From the NCBI RefSeq assembly GCF_000213175.1, contig NW_009799179.1:7954059-8018058 (forward strand): DNA of 64,000 nucleotides, read 5' to 3'. Shown one piece after another: positions 34,414-45,400 of the stretch. The notes below the pieces were generated by a model. That model saw only the letters and a list, made by a program, of their open reading frames with translations. It was not told the DNA's origin and ran no database searches. Both the position numbers and the translations under genes were made by a program. The stretch's first letter is position 1, and the number at the start of each line of letters is the position of its first letter. Origin of the DNA: Neurospora tetrasperma FGSC 2508 (Eukaryota; Ascomycota; Sordariomycetes; Sordariales; Sordariaceae).

Positions 34414-34875
34414 TAGTGATGGTCATTTTCTGAAAAAATAAGAAAATTCCCGATATTATCGAATTTCTGAAATTTTCGAAATTTTCGTTTGAAAAAGACG
34501 GTCTGTGCACCCACACACAGAATCCCCCTCCCCCCCCCCCCTCCTCCCAACCGCCATCTCCCATCGCCAATGACTCCTTCTTTTATCTACCAAACTATAC
34601 AATTTCGAGTGCGTTTGAATACTATGAGCCATCACGATAACCTCGCAAGATGCTTCCTATTCGGAATGAAATAGTTTACTATCATTTCAAACTCTCAACT
34701 ACTATAATAATTGTACTTTACACACAGAATCTAGGCTTAGATGCCAGCTTACACACATGATATATGGGCCGAAGGTCACATGGGCAAGCACGTGCTGAAA
34801 GAATCCCTTCTTTTTCCTTACCTTTCCTTACTTTTCTGTTCCTTACCCTTCCCGTGAAATTCCATCCCTTTACTA
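34414..34875. mobile_element. hAT-like MITE, copy B (462 bp)
   Basis: Starts TAGTGATGG at 34414 and ends CCCTTTACTA at 34875. It is bounded by a perfect 8-bp target duplication CCGCCATG at 34406..34413 and 34876..34883. It shares its left end and several internal blocks with copy A at 2923..3307 in the same order (TTTCTGAAAAA, GTGCACCCACACAC, CTATACAATTT, ATATGGG..CATGGGCA, CCTTACTTTTC). No coding capacity. The right-end inverted repeat is weak, so the right limit rests mainly on the duplication. Confidence 0.72.
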
Positions 34876-34883
34876 CCGCCATG

Positions 34884-35504
34884 AGCTCTTCCGGCCATCC
34901 CATCCTCCATCTTCTATTTCCAGTCGACGCTAGCACGCAATCAAGTCAACGTGCAGAGCAATCCCCGCATACGCTGCTGCCCTTGCCTTTGCGACATGTA
35001 CCCTACCGACAGACATGTCCGAGCTACGCAGTACATACTGCGCACTCTGAACACATACACACATACCAGGATATGTACAATCCCGCTTCGTCTGTCCAAT
35101 GATACTTGCCCATCCCTATATACACGGCATGGCCGGATTTAGGGCAGTTTATTGCTTCTTCTTCTCCGGGTCTGCGGGGTACGGGGTGAGATGGTATACG
35201 TGTCTCTCACTCTAATATTACTGACAATTGTGCCTCAAAGAAATAACCCTATTGTAATTCTAGAATTCTTAAGCTGTTGCCTGTTGTAGTCACCGAGGGA
35301 CAAACATCCACTGACTATCGGACAGCCACAATTGCCTGAATGGTTCGATGACTGCCAGCGTGTCCCGACTAATCTTTTCAGTGCAAAAGTGCGACAGATG
35401 TAAACCTTGACTGCTACTCAAAGATGAGCAGTCTTGTTGTTCCACCTAACACGTCCGGACTCTCGTCAGTCAAACTGGACACTCTTACTTGGTCAAAGGG
35501 GAAC
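34884..35504. other. intergenic, no supported gene
   Basis: Between the MITE and the carrier gene's 3' end; nothing recognised. Confidence 0.45.
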
Positions 35505-36893
35505 TTACAAATCAAGGAACAACTTCCACAGAATGGAAAACATCAAGCCCTGAAGGCCATTGCACAAAATCCGCGTCTTCAATCCGCGGCCAAGCAAGCC
35601 CTTGATGCCATCGTTGACAATGACCAGCCTCGCTGCTTCGGCTAGACACAACATGTTAGCGTAAACAATCCTCTTGCTGAAGATTCACAAACAAAGCGGG
35701 AAGGACTCGTCCGTCAAAACTCACAATAAGAGACCTCCTTATCGTTAACCTGCCGATACGTCTTCACCACCCTCAACGAATTCGACACCGAATCGCTCAC
35801 CACACTCGCCACGAACCCCGCAAACGCCAATCTCAACAACCAGATCCCCAACGGGTGCTTCGCCGGCTCCGGTATGATCTCCAGCAAATAATCATGCGTC
35901 GCATACCAGGGGTAGTTGCCCACAAAAGTCGCCGCGGCCGTCGCAAAGGCGCCCCACCAGAGACTGCCGATGCCGTCCGTCTTGATGCGTTGCCTAAGAA
36001 TAGCGGTGCCTCGGGGCCCCTGAGCTTGGAGCGTGGTTTTCAAAGTGTCGATGGGTGTCAGGATCATCCGGAAGGCGGCGGCGCAGAGCGAGGCGAAGAT
36101 ATCCTGGATGGTGATGGGCAGGTGCTTGAGAAAGGAGTTGGATTGGAGGAGAGCGTGGATGCCGGCGTTGGCGGCGGTGTCGCCGAAACGGGCTGCTGGT
36201 CCTGCGGTTGTGGTTTTGTGTGTGAGTATTGGGGTTGTTAACGAGTGTTTGGGAGTAGAGGAATTCACCTTGAAAGAGAGCGGCTCCCATTCCATCGTAG
36301 TACCGACGGAGACCACCCTGTCGGTAGAGAGTCTTGGTGGCAGTGGTGAACGAGGTGCCGAAGCGGTATTGATAGTTCATGATGGTTCGTAAGGGCTGGA
36401 TAAGGGTAAGTGACTGCCTTGCTCAACATCAACGGTTAGAGTCAAAAGGTCACATACCATCAAAAGCAACACCTGAAGCACCATGGCCGCAGCACCGCTT
36501 ATACCACCACCCAAAGCCCGTTTAAGCGCTCCCTTCAGGTCGAACTAGAGATGATGAGATCCATCAGTGTCAGTACAAGTCAAGCACTTGAAAGAAAGCG
36601 CTGGGGAAGGTAATGATGCAGCAACCCACGTTGACATCCGCCCCAGCATCGATCCAAGCTTTGACAAAGATAACAGTCACTGTGACCGCAGCAACAGTCC
36701 AGAATATCCTCCAAGCAAAGTAACTGCACGTATATCTGCTTCCTTCATCTTGTTCTGCCTCTTCAACAGTATCATTATCAGGCCCTGCTCGATGATCATT
36801 TTGGCTTATCAAGAGCGGCGTCTCCTCGTTGATAGTGGTTGCCTGGCTTTGTCCGCTCTCGATATCATCGTCGGGAGTTTTGGTGGGTGGCAT
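35505..36893 (-). CDS. mitochondrial carrier family-like protein with N-terminal extension
   Basis: Five exons, 36893..36630, 36544..36458, 36395..36269, 36201..35725 and 35641..35505, encode 363 residues; every junction keeps frame with GT...AG. The N-terminal ~90 residues contain an acidic di-leucine-like stretch ([12 protein letters not shown]) and a transmembrane helix ([15 protein letters not shown]). Then come carrier-type repeats: a first with [12 protein letters not shown] and a [18 protein letters not shown] matrix/exit block, a second with the canonical [13 protein letters not shown] and [21 protein letters not shown], a third with SNSLRVVKT and [11 protein letters not shown]. Only the second repeat has a full PxDxxK signature. 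Known family members exchange small metabolites across the inner membrane or, less often, other membranes. The substrate cannot be told. The extra helix and di-leucine motif are unusual for this family. Confidence 0.8.
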
Positions 36894-37362
36894 CGTTTCA
36901 TTCAGACGAACTTTCAATGAGTAGGACGATGTGAGCTTTGATGATGAAAATGTTCGTGTTCTTGATCCAGTGATGGTTGAATTCTGGATGGATGTTTTGT
37001 TTTGTTCTGATGAAAGATATCGCCTGATAGGCTGCCAGCCGATCCCAGTCGTATCCCCCGCAGCGGCAGCGGATTACCAATCGGTGATGACGTGCTAATC
37101 TCGGCCGCTTTGGTGGTCGACATGAGACACCCATCTGCATATCTTTTGAAGTTTTTGATTTTTATAGTCGGGTTGTTCATTCGATGAGTTTCAACCTCCA
37201 CCGATCGATTATGTTCGGTGTCAAGATCAACAATCGCCTTACGTCGAGTTGATGAAAACGATGTGCAACACTGCGGACATTCACGAAAACCACGCTAGCA
37301 TATGGTATTAATGGATAGTAAACAAACCATTGCGCATTTCCAATCCTAACTTTTAGTACCAC
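36894..37362. other. intergenic
   Basis: 5' region of the carrier gene and the 3' side of the amidase relic. Nothing else recognised. Confidence 0.45.
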
Positions 37363-38457
37363 CTATCCCCAACTTATATTTCCCAAGAGCCCCAGCTCGC
37401 CGGCGAAGTACTGGATGGAGGTGCAATTCCCCCATGCTTGAGCGGGAGTGATGGTAGCACTCATGTTGAAAGCGCGGTCCCAAGCGAGCGTCTCGCGTTC
37501 CGGCCAGCCTTCCCTCTCGTCAAAATGCGTAAACGCTCGAGGTCTTTCAGCGAAGTGAGGTTGTGCGGGTTGACGGTCAACTCGGAGAAGTAGGTCGCTA
37601 AGCGGGGGAAGTCAGTGTTTAAGACGAGGTTCTCAAAGACAAATTGTTCCTTTTTCGTGGTCTCATTGCCGGGGAGGAAGAGGTCGTTGATGATGATGGC
37701 GCCGGCAGAGCGAAAAACGGAGAGAGCGGCTTCAAAGACGGAAAGGACGGGCGCGTAGGGGTTAGAGGCTGGATCGTTGAGTTCGATGAGATTGCGTGGG
37801 ATGCCGATGCGAGCGCCGCGCAGGGCGAAGTAGTCGCTGGCGCCGACGTAGTCGGGGATTTTGTCGACGGGTCCTGCTGAGGATAGTATACTCCCTCAGT
37901 CTGACCTCTGGTGGCAGACCAGCCCGATGTGTAATTTTTACTGCGATTGCTGGCCCATCAAGAAAGGGTTGTTTTGCCGAGGATGACGGCGCCGGCTTTC
38001 CTCAACTTAGCGGCCACTGTGCTGTCTTCGGACACATTGGCTCCGACCAAAGCGTATAAACCGGCTGTATTATCCATTTTGTCTGGCGTGGCGATGTTGT
38101 CTTTGAGCAGAGTTGGGATGCCGTGTAACGGACCCATGATCGTGCCGTTTGTTCGAGCAGCGTCCAGCTCTGATGCTATCGAGAGGGCATCGGTGTTGAG
38201 CTGGGTGACAGCCTTGAGGGTAGAGTTCACCTCCAGAATACGGCGGGTATAGGCATTGACGAGATCGATGGTGGTGAATAAGCCCTTCTTAAGCCCGGCA
38301 GCTAGATCTTCAAGATCAGCATCCAATAGTGATGGGAAATGTACGCAATTGCCGGTTGAGCCCAAGAGTGGCTTTTGCGAGCAGAAAGCATCGTGATACC
38401 ATGATGACGCGAAGGCTGTGGCTACAGGAAGGAGACAAAAGACTGTAGGAACTTCAT
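37363..38457 (-). pseudogene. broken secreted amidase-signature family gene
   Basis: The reading runs right to left. Near 38457 a signal-peptide-like start (MKFLQSFVS) loses frame at about 38430. The frame then recovers and reads DADLEDLAAGLKKGLFTTIDLV and LHGIPTLLKDNIAT (the catalytic Lys region) to GKTTLS. There a TGA at 37960..37958 interrupts an otherwise continuing frame into TSGWSATRGQTEGVYYP. Just after that, near 37860, the sequence jumps, out of frame, to DYVGASDYFALRGARIGIP from the second half of such enzymes, so the Ser-rich GSSxG catalytic segment is missing. A further one-base shift occurs near 37530, and similarity ends near 37365. Known family: amidase-signature hydrolases with a Ser-Ser-Lys triad. 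With at least four independent lesions the gene cannot make an active enzyme. Confidence 0.82.
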
Positions 38458-38772
38458 CTTCGACAACGGGGAAGATGGAGCAAGGGTTCCCCGATGAACA
38501 ATAGTTGAGGGCACAGAGAAGTAGAATCGCTGGATGAGAACATCGCGATGTTTATACGGAGGCAGAGAAGTGATAGATGCGAATACCCGATAGATGGTGT
38601 CAGATCATCGACCCTCGACATCGAGCTAGAGGACTGACGGGATCAAGACGCGATGTCGCCGATCCAGTCTATCCTGGTATTTCACCATATTCCGTATGCA
38701 ACCTGCTTCTTCACACCCCAAGCTTCAAGCCCAGGATTGCAATGAAAGAGGATGAGCACAAGCAAGATGTAG

Positions 38773-38966
38773 TGTGGTTCGCGTCGCCTGGAGGCAGTGT
38801 AATACCAGGGACACAGTGGAAGGTAACCATGTGCAAGCACAGAGGGAAACCGACCGAGTTGCAAAAATTAGAATAATCACGATTGTACTCCGTAGAGTAC
38901 TTTCAGAGATTAAACTGAAAAGAACAGATACTACACTTGATCTAAGCCAAAAGGCAAAGAGAGCTG
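38773..38966 (-). ncRNA. U2 spliceosomal snRNA
   Basis: Read on the minus strand, the 5' part CTCTTTGCCTTTTGGCTTAG, then ATCAAGTGTAGTATCTGTTC, is nearly identical to yeast and other U2 RNAs; GTGTAGTA is the branch-site recognition element. It is followed by a CTTTTCAGTTTAATCTCTGAAAG stem IIa-type element, a perfect hairpin GTACTC-TACG-GAGTAC at 38885..38900 (stem IIb position), an Sm-type site CTAATTTTTGCAA at about 38860..38872, and near the 3' end the stem-loop IV signature CCTGG...CCAGG with the loop TATTACACTGCCT at 38787..38809. The ends are estimated from alignment to known U2; each could be off by several bases. Role: base-pairs with the intron branch point in the spliceosome. Confidence 0.93.
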
Positions 38967-39408
38967 AAGAAAAAAAGAAGAAAAACAGGAGCAAAAGTGG
39001 GAGGGGTGGCCGGCATTATATACCCTCCCGGGTCTCCTGGGGCTGGTCTGTGCACGAGTGCAAATTATCCGTGCACGAGTGCAAGTCGTTCGCAGAATGG
39101 GTGGAGTCGGCATTTGCCAGTGAGGTCGGGTGGTTCCACAACATGTCAGGCACGCCCGCCCACTCCCTCCACGTGCAGGGCGGGCACAACGGAATATGTA
39201 GGTAGGCAGGTCGGATATGGGGGCGGGGTCTCGGTTCCCGTTTGCAACGCAATCCGGCACCATCCACCACTGCAGCTTCTCTTTGTCGAGCTCAACCTCA
39301 CCACTCCAGCAGATCATGTATCTTCGACCTTTCACAAAACAAGGAGTGGGACAAATTAACTGTTGACTGTCTTGACTTGGTATCAATTGCATGCTAAACT
39401 GTCAAATT
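38967..39408. other. U2 upstream region and flavodoxin 3' region
   Basis: Holds the U2 promoter and, further right, the 3' side of the flavodoxin gene. A 14-bp unit GTGCACGAGTGCAA occurs twice at about 39050..39084. No protein-like frame. Confidence 0.45.
39015..39023 (-). promoter_or_regulatory. TATA-like element upstream of U2
   Basis: On the minus strand GGTATATAAT lies about 50 bases upstream of the estimated U2 5' end. The position fits a core promoter element of an RNA polymerase II snRNA gene in this group; this is inference from sequence and spacing. Confidence 0.5.
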
Positions 39409-40422
39409 TCAAAGGATGACGCATTTGGACGGCAATCCGCAAGGCCCTTCTTTGGTTTCCTTCTGCTTAGTAGGTTGCTGTTCTTGCTTCACGGGTTCCT
39501 TCTTCTGCTGCGGCGCCGGCTTGGGCTGCGAAGCTGTTTGATTGGCAGCAACAGCAGTTGCTTTCGCGCCAGTGTCACTTGTCTTCGCCTTCTTCGAGCC
39601 TTTTGAGGAGAATCACCGTTAGCAACCACTCGCAATGACATCGACTTCGCGCACATCACAACCAAAGGATGCATACCAGTTGCAGTTTCTCACGCACCGG
39701 TAAGCTTGGACAAGGTGTTGTAGAACTCCTCGCCCTGAATGCCCGCAACCTTCAACTCGCTCTCGCTGGGCTGCCTGCTGCCATCACCACCGGAAAGGGT
39801 GCCAGAGCCCCAAGGGCTGCCGCCGTGGACCGCCGAGAGGTCGGACAGCTCACCGAACACCTTGGCGTAGCCGAGAGGCACATAGATGATGCCGTGGTGG
39901 GCGAGGGTGCTCATGGCCGCAATGGCAGTCGACTCCTGGCCACCGCCGAGACCAGCTGTGGAGATGAAGAGACCGGCCGCCTTGCCGTAGAGACCGCCGG
40001 TGGCCCAGAGCCCACCGGTCTTGTCCCAGAAGGCCCTCCACTGGGCGGGGAAGTTGCCGTATCTGGTGGGGATGCCGAAGAGGAAGCCATCGTACTCCTT
40101 GAGGATCGCAGGGTCCTCAATGACGGGGATGTCGGTGGGCTTGGGCGGGGCGTACATCTTGGCGAGGACCTCGTCGGAGAGGGTCTCGGGGACTCTGATG
40201 GATATGTCAGCGCACTCGTTCAAGTGGTGGATCGCAGAGTATTTGTTTACTCACTGGTAGAGGTCGGCGGTGCCACCGGCCTTCTCAATGCCAGCCTTGG
40301 CAGCCTCAGCAAGCTGCCTGATGTGGCCGTACATAGAGTACTAGAGATTGTTGGTTAGCCGTTTGTCCGACAGATCAAGAACGACGGATACCTACATAAA
40401 CAATCGCGATCTTGGGCGCCAT
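39409..40422 (-). CDS. flavodoxin-like NAD(P)H:quinone oxidoreductase (YCP4/Alt a 7 type) with CaaX end
   Basis: Four exons, 40422..40396, 40340..40255, 40194..39698 and 39599..39409, encode 266 residues. Seen: [16 protein letters not shown] (FMN phosphate-binding loop), [43 protein letters not shown] and the Gly-rich [24 protein letters not shown] segment, all diagnostic of the WrbA-type FMN flavodoxins (yeast Pst2, Rfs1, Ycp4; allergen Alt a 7). Known reaction: two-electron reduction of quinones, protecting against oxidative stress. Exon 4 adds a Lys/Gln/Pro-rich linker and ends [12 protein letters not shown], a CaaX prenylation box with a nearby second cysteine, as expected for membrane-attached Ycp4-type members. 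If intron 3 is retained, translation stops one codon after the splice donor and the tail is lost. Confidence 0.88.
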
Positions 40423-41340
40423 CTTGATTAAGGATATTAATTAGGTATGAGTGTTGGGTATATTAGTGTATGGTATGAAAAAGCAGACGTTCTTGTGGGA
40501 AGAATTTGAATCTACAGAGCATGTGGCACAGTCGTCCCTTATATACGATGAACTCCTCATGGGATCAGGGGTCGTCTTGAAACCAGCGGGATGAACCTGC
40601 AATCCATCAACGCCGATAACACGTTGTGAGACCGATCTGGATTCGTCATGATTACCGTAATCAACTGCAAATCGGCAACAAAGGCTAACAGCGTCCACTG
40701 GAGAGCAGATCGGGGGGGCTCTAGGCTCGCAGATCCTCCATCATGCGACGACCTTTCCCTAACTGGCTGGAAATGGTGTCATTGATTCCCGTACGACGTG
40801 GTATCATTGTAATTACAAGCACTGTACATATGGTTGCTTAGCTCATCGGACTGGAGCATTGCTGAATAACGGATGACAACGCCCGGGATACCTGACTCGG
40901 ACTTCGTTGTTCAGCCTTCAGTAAGCGGGGCGACTCGCTTGTTGGGAAGGTGGGTCAAGGGTGAACCCCGGCTCGAGTCATTCGTAATGCTTTGTTACCA
41001 TTGACAAACTTTAAAGTTGCATTTTGGGAATAGCATCATTAAACTCGAAGATTCTCGCACTGCATGGAAACATTCGCATAGTGCCGTATCTATGGGATAT
41101 TTTTTTCAAGTTCAGGAGTGAATATTTTACTCCATCAATACGTTGTATTTTCTCGGCATGATAGCCAAAACAAGAACGAAGGGGTGTCACAATGGCGTTT
41201 ACACCCGTCCAGGGTGAGAAGATGCAGAACACTCTTGACCCGAGCTCACAGAACCTTCAAAGTTTCCTCTGTAGCTTCTCTCATCCTCATCAAAACGTCC
41301 CTCAACCATTCATTCTCTCTTCCCCCATATTTACCAGCCT
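40423..41340. other. intergenic
   Basis: 5' region of the flavodoxin gene and 3' region of yae1. No supported gene, RNA gene or repeat. Confidence 0.45.
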
Positions 41341-41647
41341 TCACCAAGCCAGCGCCTGACTGGTCGCCCTCACCGGCTTCGCATCTTTCTGCTCTTCCGA
41401 ACCCTTCACCACATGACCATGCTCATGACCCTCCTCATGTTCATCCTCCTCGCTTCTCGGCAACAACACCGCAACATCCCAAACCAAGCCAAACCTCTCC
41501 GCCAGCTCGGTCCGGATAATCTGATCCCACTTCTTGATGAGCGGATGTGCTAGCGCAATGTCAGGGAAGAGAATTTCTGGCTTTGCTTCTTTTTCCTCTC
41601 TCTTTTGGTCCTCCTCTTCCATGTCCTCTTGATCCCTCTGTCGCTGC

Positions 41648-41726
<79 letters not shown>

Positions 41727-42462
41727 GCGGTTGCTCTCGCTCAGGATGCTGATACCGCTCATGCTGCTCCTCTGTCTCCCCCGGGACCTCAAACTTCCAA
41801 GTCCCATCCTCATCCCAGTACTCCTTGCCGTAGATACTGTGCACGCTGAGATCCTTTTCTGCTTCCGCCAACAACCTCTTGACTCTCTCCTTGATATCCT
41901 CTTCCCCTTCTCCTTCATCATCATCCTGCTGTGGTGGTTTGCGCCCCTTCGCCGACGAAGAGCCAAGAGAAAAACTCAACCCCTCCAAAACCCCCAACAA
42001 TTGTCCCGCCATCGCGCCGATCGTCGCTCCCAGCCCAAACCCCTCGTCAAACCCAGCCTGCACGTGCTCGGCTTTGGCAACGGTGATACCATCACGATAG
42101 CCAGCTGTGGTGTGTTCCTGTTGGAGGCGGGGGATGTCTGACGGGTGATTATGCCCTCCATGGCCTCTCACCGTTGCTTCGTGATGGTGATGGTGATCTT
42201 CATGTGAGTGGGAGTGAGAATGTGACTCGTCGCCCCAGACATCATCATCGTTGTCGCCGCCATCGTCGCCCCAGACGTCATCCAATGTTGTGGTGCTGTT
42301 GTCCTCAATGGAAAGGGTAGTGTCGTCTGTTGGGTTGTGGTATTCGACTGCAGGCGCTGTAGGAGCGACGCCGGCGCCGGCGTTGTTGGCGATGCGACCG
42401 GATGAGGACATGGTGGTGAAGAGGTCGGGGTCTTCTCTGGAGGAGATTTGGCGCATGAACAT
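41341..42462 (-). CDS. yae1: Yae1 (Fe-S assembly adaptor), with long polyglutamine
   Basis: A single exon, about 373 residues from the ATG at 42462 (in-frame alternatives at 42456 and 42411; the frame also continues upstream). The diagnostic part is AGYRDGITVAKAEHVQAGFDEGFGLGATIGAMAGQLLG, the deca-GX3 motif of Yae1/Lto1. Known role: with Lto1, Yae1 links the cytosolic iron-sulphur assembly machinery to the ABC protein Rli1, whose cluster is needed for ribosome recycling. N-terminal VWGD repeats (two) match other fungal Yae1 proteins. Odd features: a His-rich run (SHSHSHSHEDHHHHH) before the motif, an uninterrupted polyQ of about 28 encoded mostly by CAA, and a second His/Glu-rich patch near the C-terminus. 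The protein is longer than yeast Yae1 because of these insertions. Confidence 0.85.
41650..41727. repeat. (TTG)26 / CAA trinucleotide repeat inside yae1
   Basis: A pure trinucleotide array read as CAA (Gln) on the yae1 strand, next to two CAG codons. Being in frame, length change would alter the polyQ without shifting the frame. Confidence 0.97.
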
Positions 42463-42852
42463 TTCTTTTTGTGTTTCAAACCAATTGCTTCGTTGGTGGG
42501 TGAGACGACACGTGAATCTGAGATAGAAGTAAGCGCTGATTTGAATTGTGATATGACGGCGTCGGCATGCGGCGCTTTCGTTCCATGTGAACTCGAAAAA
42601 AAAGGTCAAAACGCATTTGAATTTGTCATCGTGGGTCTGGAGTCACCTTCAACCCTAACCCTTTTACAATGGAGATCGATGGATTGGTTGATGCTATTGT
42701 CAAAACTCGTTTATCCGATCACAATGTCAGTTGGCTGTTATGTGACGTTCGCACTGATGATGTAGAATATGTTCTCAATTGGTATACTCAAAACACCTAA
42801 ACCGCTAATAAGGTTCCCAAAAACGTCTCATCAGATAACGCCCCGCCACTCC
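42463..42852. other. intergenic
   Basis: Between the yae1 5' end and the 3' end of the proline-rich gene. No protein-like frame or RNA gene. Confidence 0.45.
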
Positions 42853-44350
42853 TCAAATAAACTTCTTCTCAAACTTCTTCAACATGCCCGTCACTCCCCT
42901 CTCCAACTTGCCCGCACCCTCTTCTAGCCTACCCTTCTTCTGCTCAGGCACATACAACTGATGGTGGACCTCATACTCTTGCTGTCCAGCGACATTTTGT
43001 CCATAACCCGCTCCTTGCTGCATCGACGGCGGTATCGGCGACGGCGCAGCCACGTAACCAGCACCAGGTGGCGTGGGAGTAGGGGGAACGGCTCCGTAGC
43101 CGCCAACCGCAGCGACCGAAGCAGGTTGGGCTGGGTATCCTTGGCTATATGGGCTAGCAAATCCAGGGCTGACGAGACCGGGACTGGGGAGCCCACCAGG
43201 CATGGTGACAGACCTTTGTACGCCGGGGTGTACAGGCGGTTGGCTGAGGCCTGTCGGGTAGCCGCCTCCAAGCGCGCCGAATCCCTGGGGCGTGAAGCCG
43301 GGCGAGGTCACGCTGTGCTGGGGAGGAGCAGCAAAGGTCGGAGCTCCAGGCGGGTGCTGTAGGTTTGGCGGAGGAATGCCTGGGCTCAAGGGTCCACGAC
43401 CGCTGGGAGGAGGCAGGCCTGGTGAGAAGGGAGTGGTCGCATCGTAGGCCAGAGTCTGGTGCAACGGATTCACCGCGGCATCCTCTGGGGGAGGCGTCTT
43501 CTCGCGGTATCGTACGGGTTCGGCGGCAGGTGGCGCAGCCGGGTTATAGGCCATCGGAACGAATGCTTGGGGCGATGGTGTCGAGTGATCGTGGGAAGCA
43601 GACACTGCAGACACGGGCGGCGGAGCAAAGGACTGGATTCCGCCAACTTGCGGAGGCTGTGATAGAGTGGTCGGGGGTGTACCGTGGTCAGCGATTGCTG
43701 CCCTCTCGAGTTGCTGGACTACCGCGCTGACTTCGGTATCGTGCCGAGGTGGTGGTCCTGGCTCGTTGTGGACATCGCACTGGTGCGGAGGGAGCACACG
43801 CCGGATGCCATTGACGAATTGCAGAGCATCTTGATGGTTGTGAAAGTAAATGTCGAGCGAGTGAAGCTTGTAATGGTACTTGGCCTGATTGTGAGGGTCG
43901 TATGTTGGTAGATGCCACTCCTCGTAGCCCTCGACCTCACCAACCGTCAAAGTTACAAGGCAGGTGTGGTTGTAATCGTACTCGAGATGGGTTTTGTCGA
44001 GGTCTGGCGACACACGATGTTAGCCTTCCCACTGTCCCGAACTCTCACCCTGAAATGCTAATGCTTACAGCCATCGAAAGCATCCTGATCTTCCCTTCCA
44101 GGTTGGTTCGCAATTTCCAGCTGTGCGCGGCCCAAGTTGGCATCTTCGAAGAGGTATACATAGGAGCCCTTGTCGAACCTGTGATGAGGCGGGTTATTTG
44201 TTGGAGGGCCGTAGAAGTAGTGAATATCACCAAAGCTATGAAGCGAATCTATCAGTCAGAATGCGCCCAGGAAATACCACCTCTTTATGGGATCAACGGA
44301 AGACAAACTTACAACGTGCCGACGTTCTCCTCTCCTTCACGGGCGGCCAT
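42853..44350 (-). CDS. conserved-looking proline-rich protein, unknown function
   Basis: Three exons, 44350..44313, 44235..44069 and 44003..42853, encode 451 residues; introns are phase 2 and phase 1 with canonical ends. The N-terminal ~120 residues look folded and conserved: FGDIHYFYGPPTN, RFDKGSYVYLFEDANLGRAQLEIA, a DAFDGYLDKTHLEYDYNHTC block and LTVGEVEGYEEWHL, with HYKLHSLDIYFHNHQDALQFVNGIRRVLP closing the domain. I recall this combination from uncharacterised proteins of filamentous ascomycetes. About 300 residues of Pro/Gly/Ser-rich disorder follow, with SPG and PPP repeats, and a basic Lys-rich C-terminal helix (MLKKFEKKFI). Function is unknown. Confidence 0.8.
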
Positions 44351-45065
44351 CTTTGTGGTCAACGAACTCACTTGAGTGAACAAACACAACAACACAACAA
44401 CGGTAGAGAAGATTGAGAAAACTGAAAGACAGCAAACTTTCTCAGCTTCCCAACCGAGGGCTCTACGCCTAATATCAAAGATGACGGAACCCAAAGAAAA
44501 CAAGAGCCACTCGGCTTCCGCGTCTTTGCGATAGTACCCTACCTCTTAACGTGTACATACCCTTGCAGGAGACCGTGGTCTGGTTCTTCACATTCGGCTC
44601 TCACTTCATGGCGCAATCAGCACACAGCCATCCAACCAGCGCGCACGATAGGTCGGTGATGCGACCCCTAGTGCCGGTAGAGGTGACCTTGCCTGGTGGT
44701 TGCATCGTCCTGGATGGTCACTGGATGGTCCGCCTGGGCGCTTAAGGTGGGATGCCAAGAAAGAAGCACGAGCAAGTCAATTGTCACTCTCTCCCAGTCC
44801 TTCTTTCACAATCGATTGACGAGGAAGGAAAGGAGCGGGAGGGAAAGACAAGAAAAAAGGTGGGGTAAGCCGGATCCATTCCAATACCTAAACCTGGAGA
44901 GCTAGAAAGCCCCACCGGGCACGCAGACACCTTCTGGCCTCTCTGGCGGAGGGAGGCCTTTCAGGGCAGCAGGGCCCGGGTCTTTTTACAGTGACTGGCG
45001 TGCAAGGCACAGGGCAGTTGGAGGTCATTCACTTTTTCAGCGCTCGGGTCTTTTCTCGAACCATC
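44351..45065. other. intergenic
   Basis: Upstream of the proline-rich gene, up to the TIR element. Nothing supported. Confidence 0.4.
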
Positions 45066-45400
45066 CCTGTCCGTACGGTGGCCCAAGTGTGACTTAGGTT
45101 GTTTATAAAACTGGTCCAAGCTCCCAGCTGCAGCCAAGTGTCGGTCATTTTATATCAACGCCTCTACCACACTTACAAGTTTCGTATTCACACCCAAACC
45201 TTGAACCTGTCTACCTCTAGCTTTCTTCCCTTCTTCCTTTTTTTTTACCCTTTTTTTCTTTCCTTCTTTTCTTTGCCCTTTGTTCTCCTCTTCCCTTTTT
45301 TATCTTCATTTCTTTCTTTTCTCTTTCTCTTTCTTTTTCTCCTCCTTTTTGGCCTCCCCTGGGGGGAGGGGGGGGGGGGGAGGGGGGAGAGAGGAGGAGG

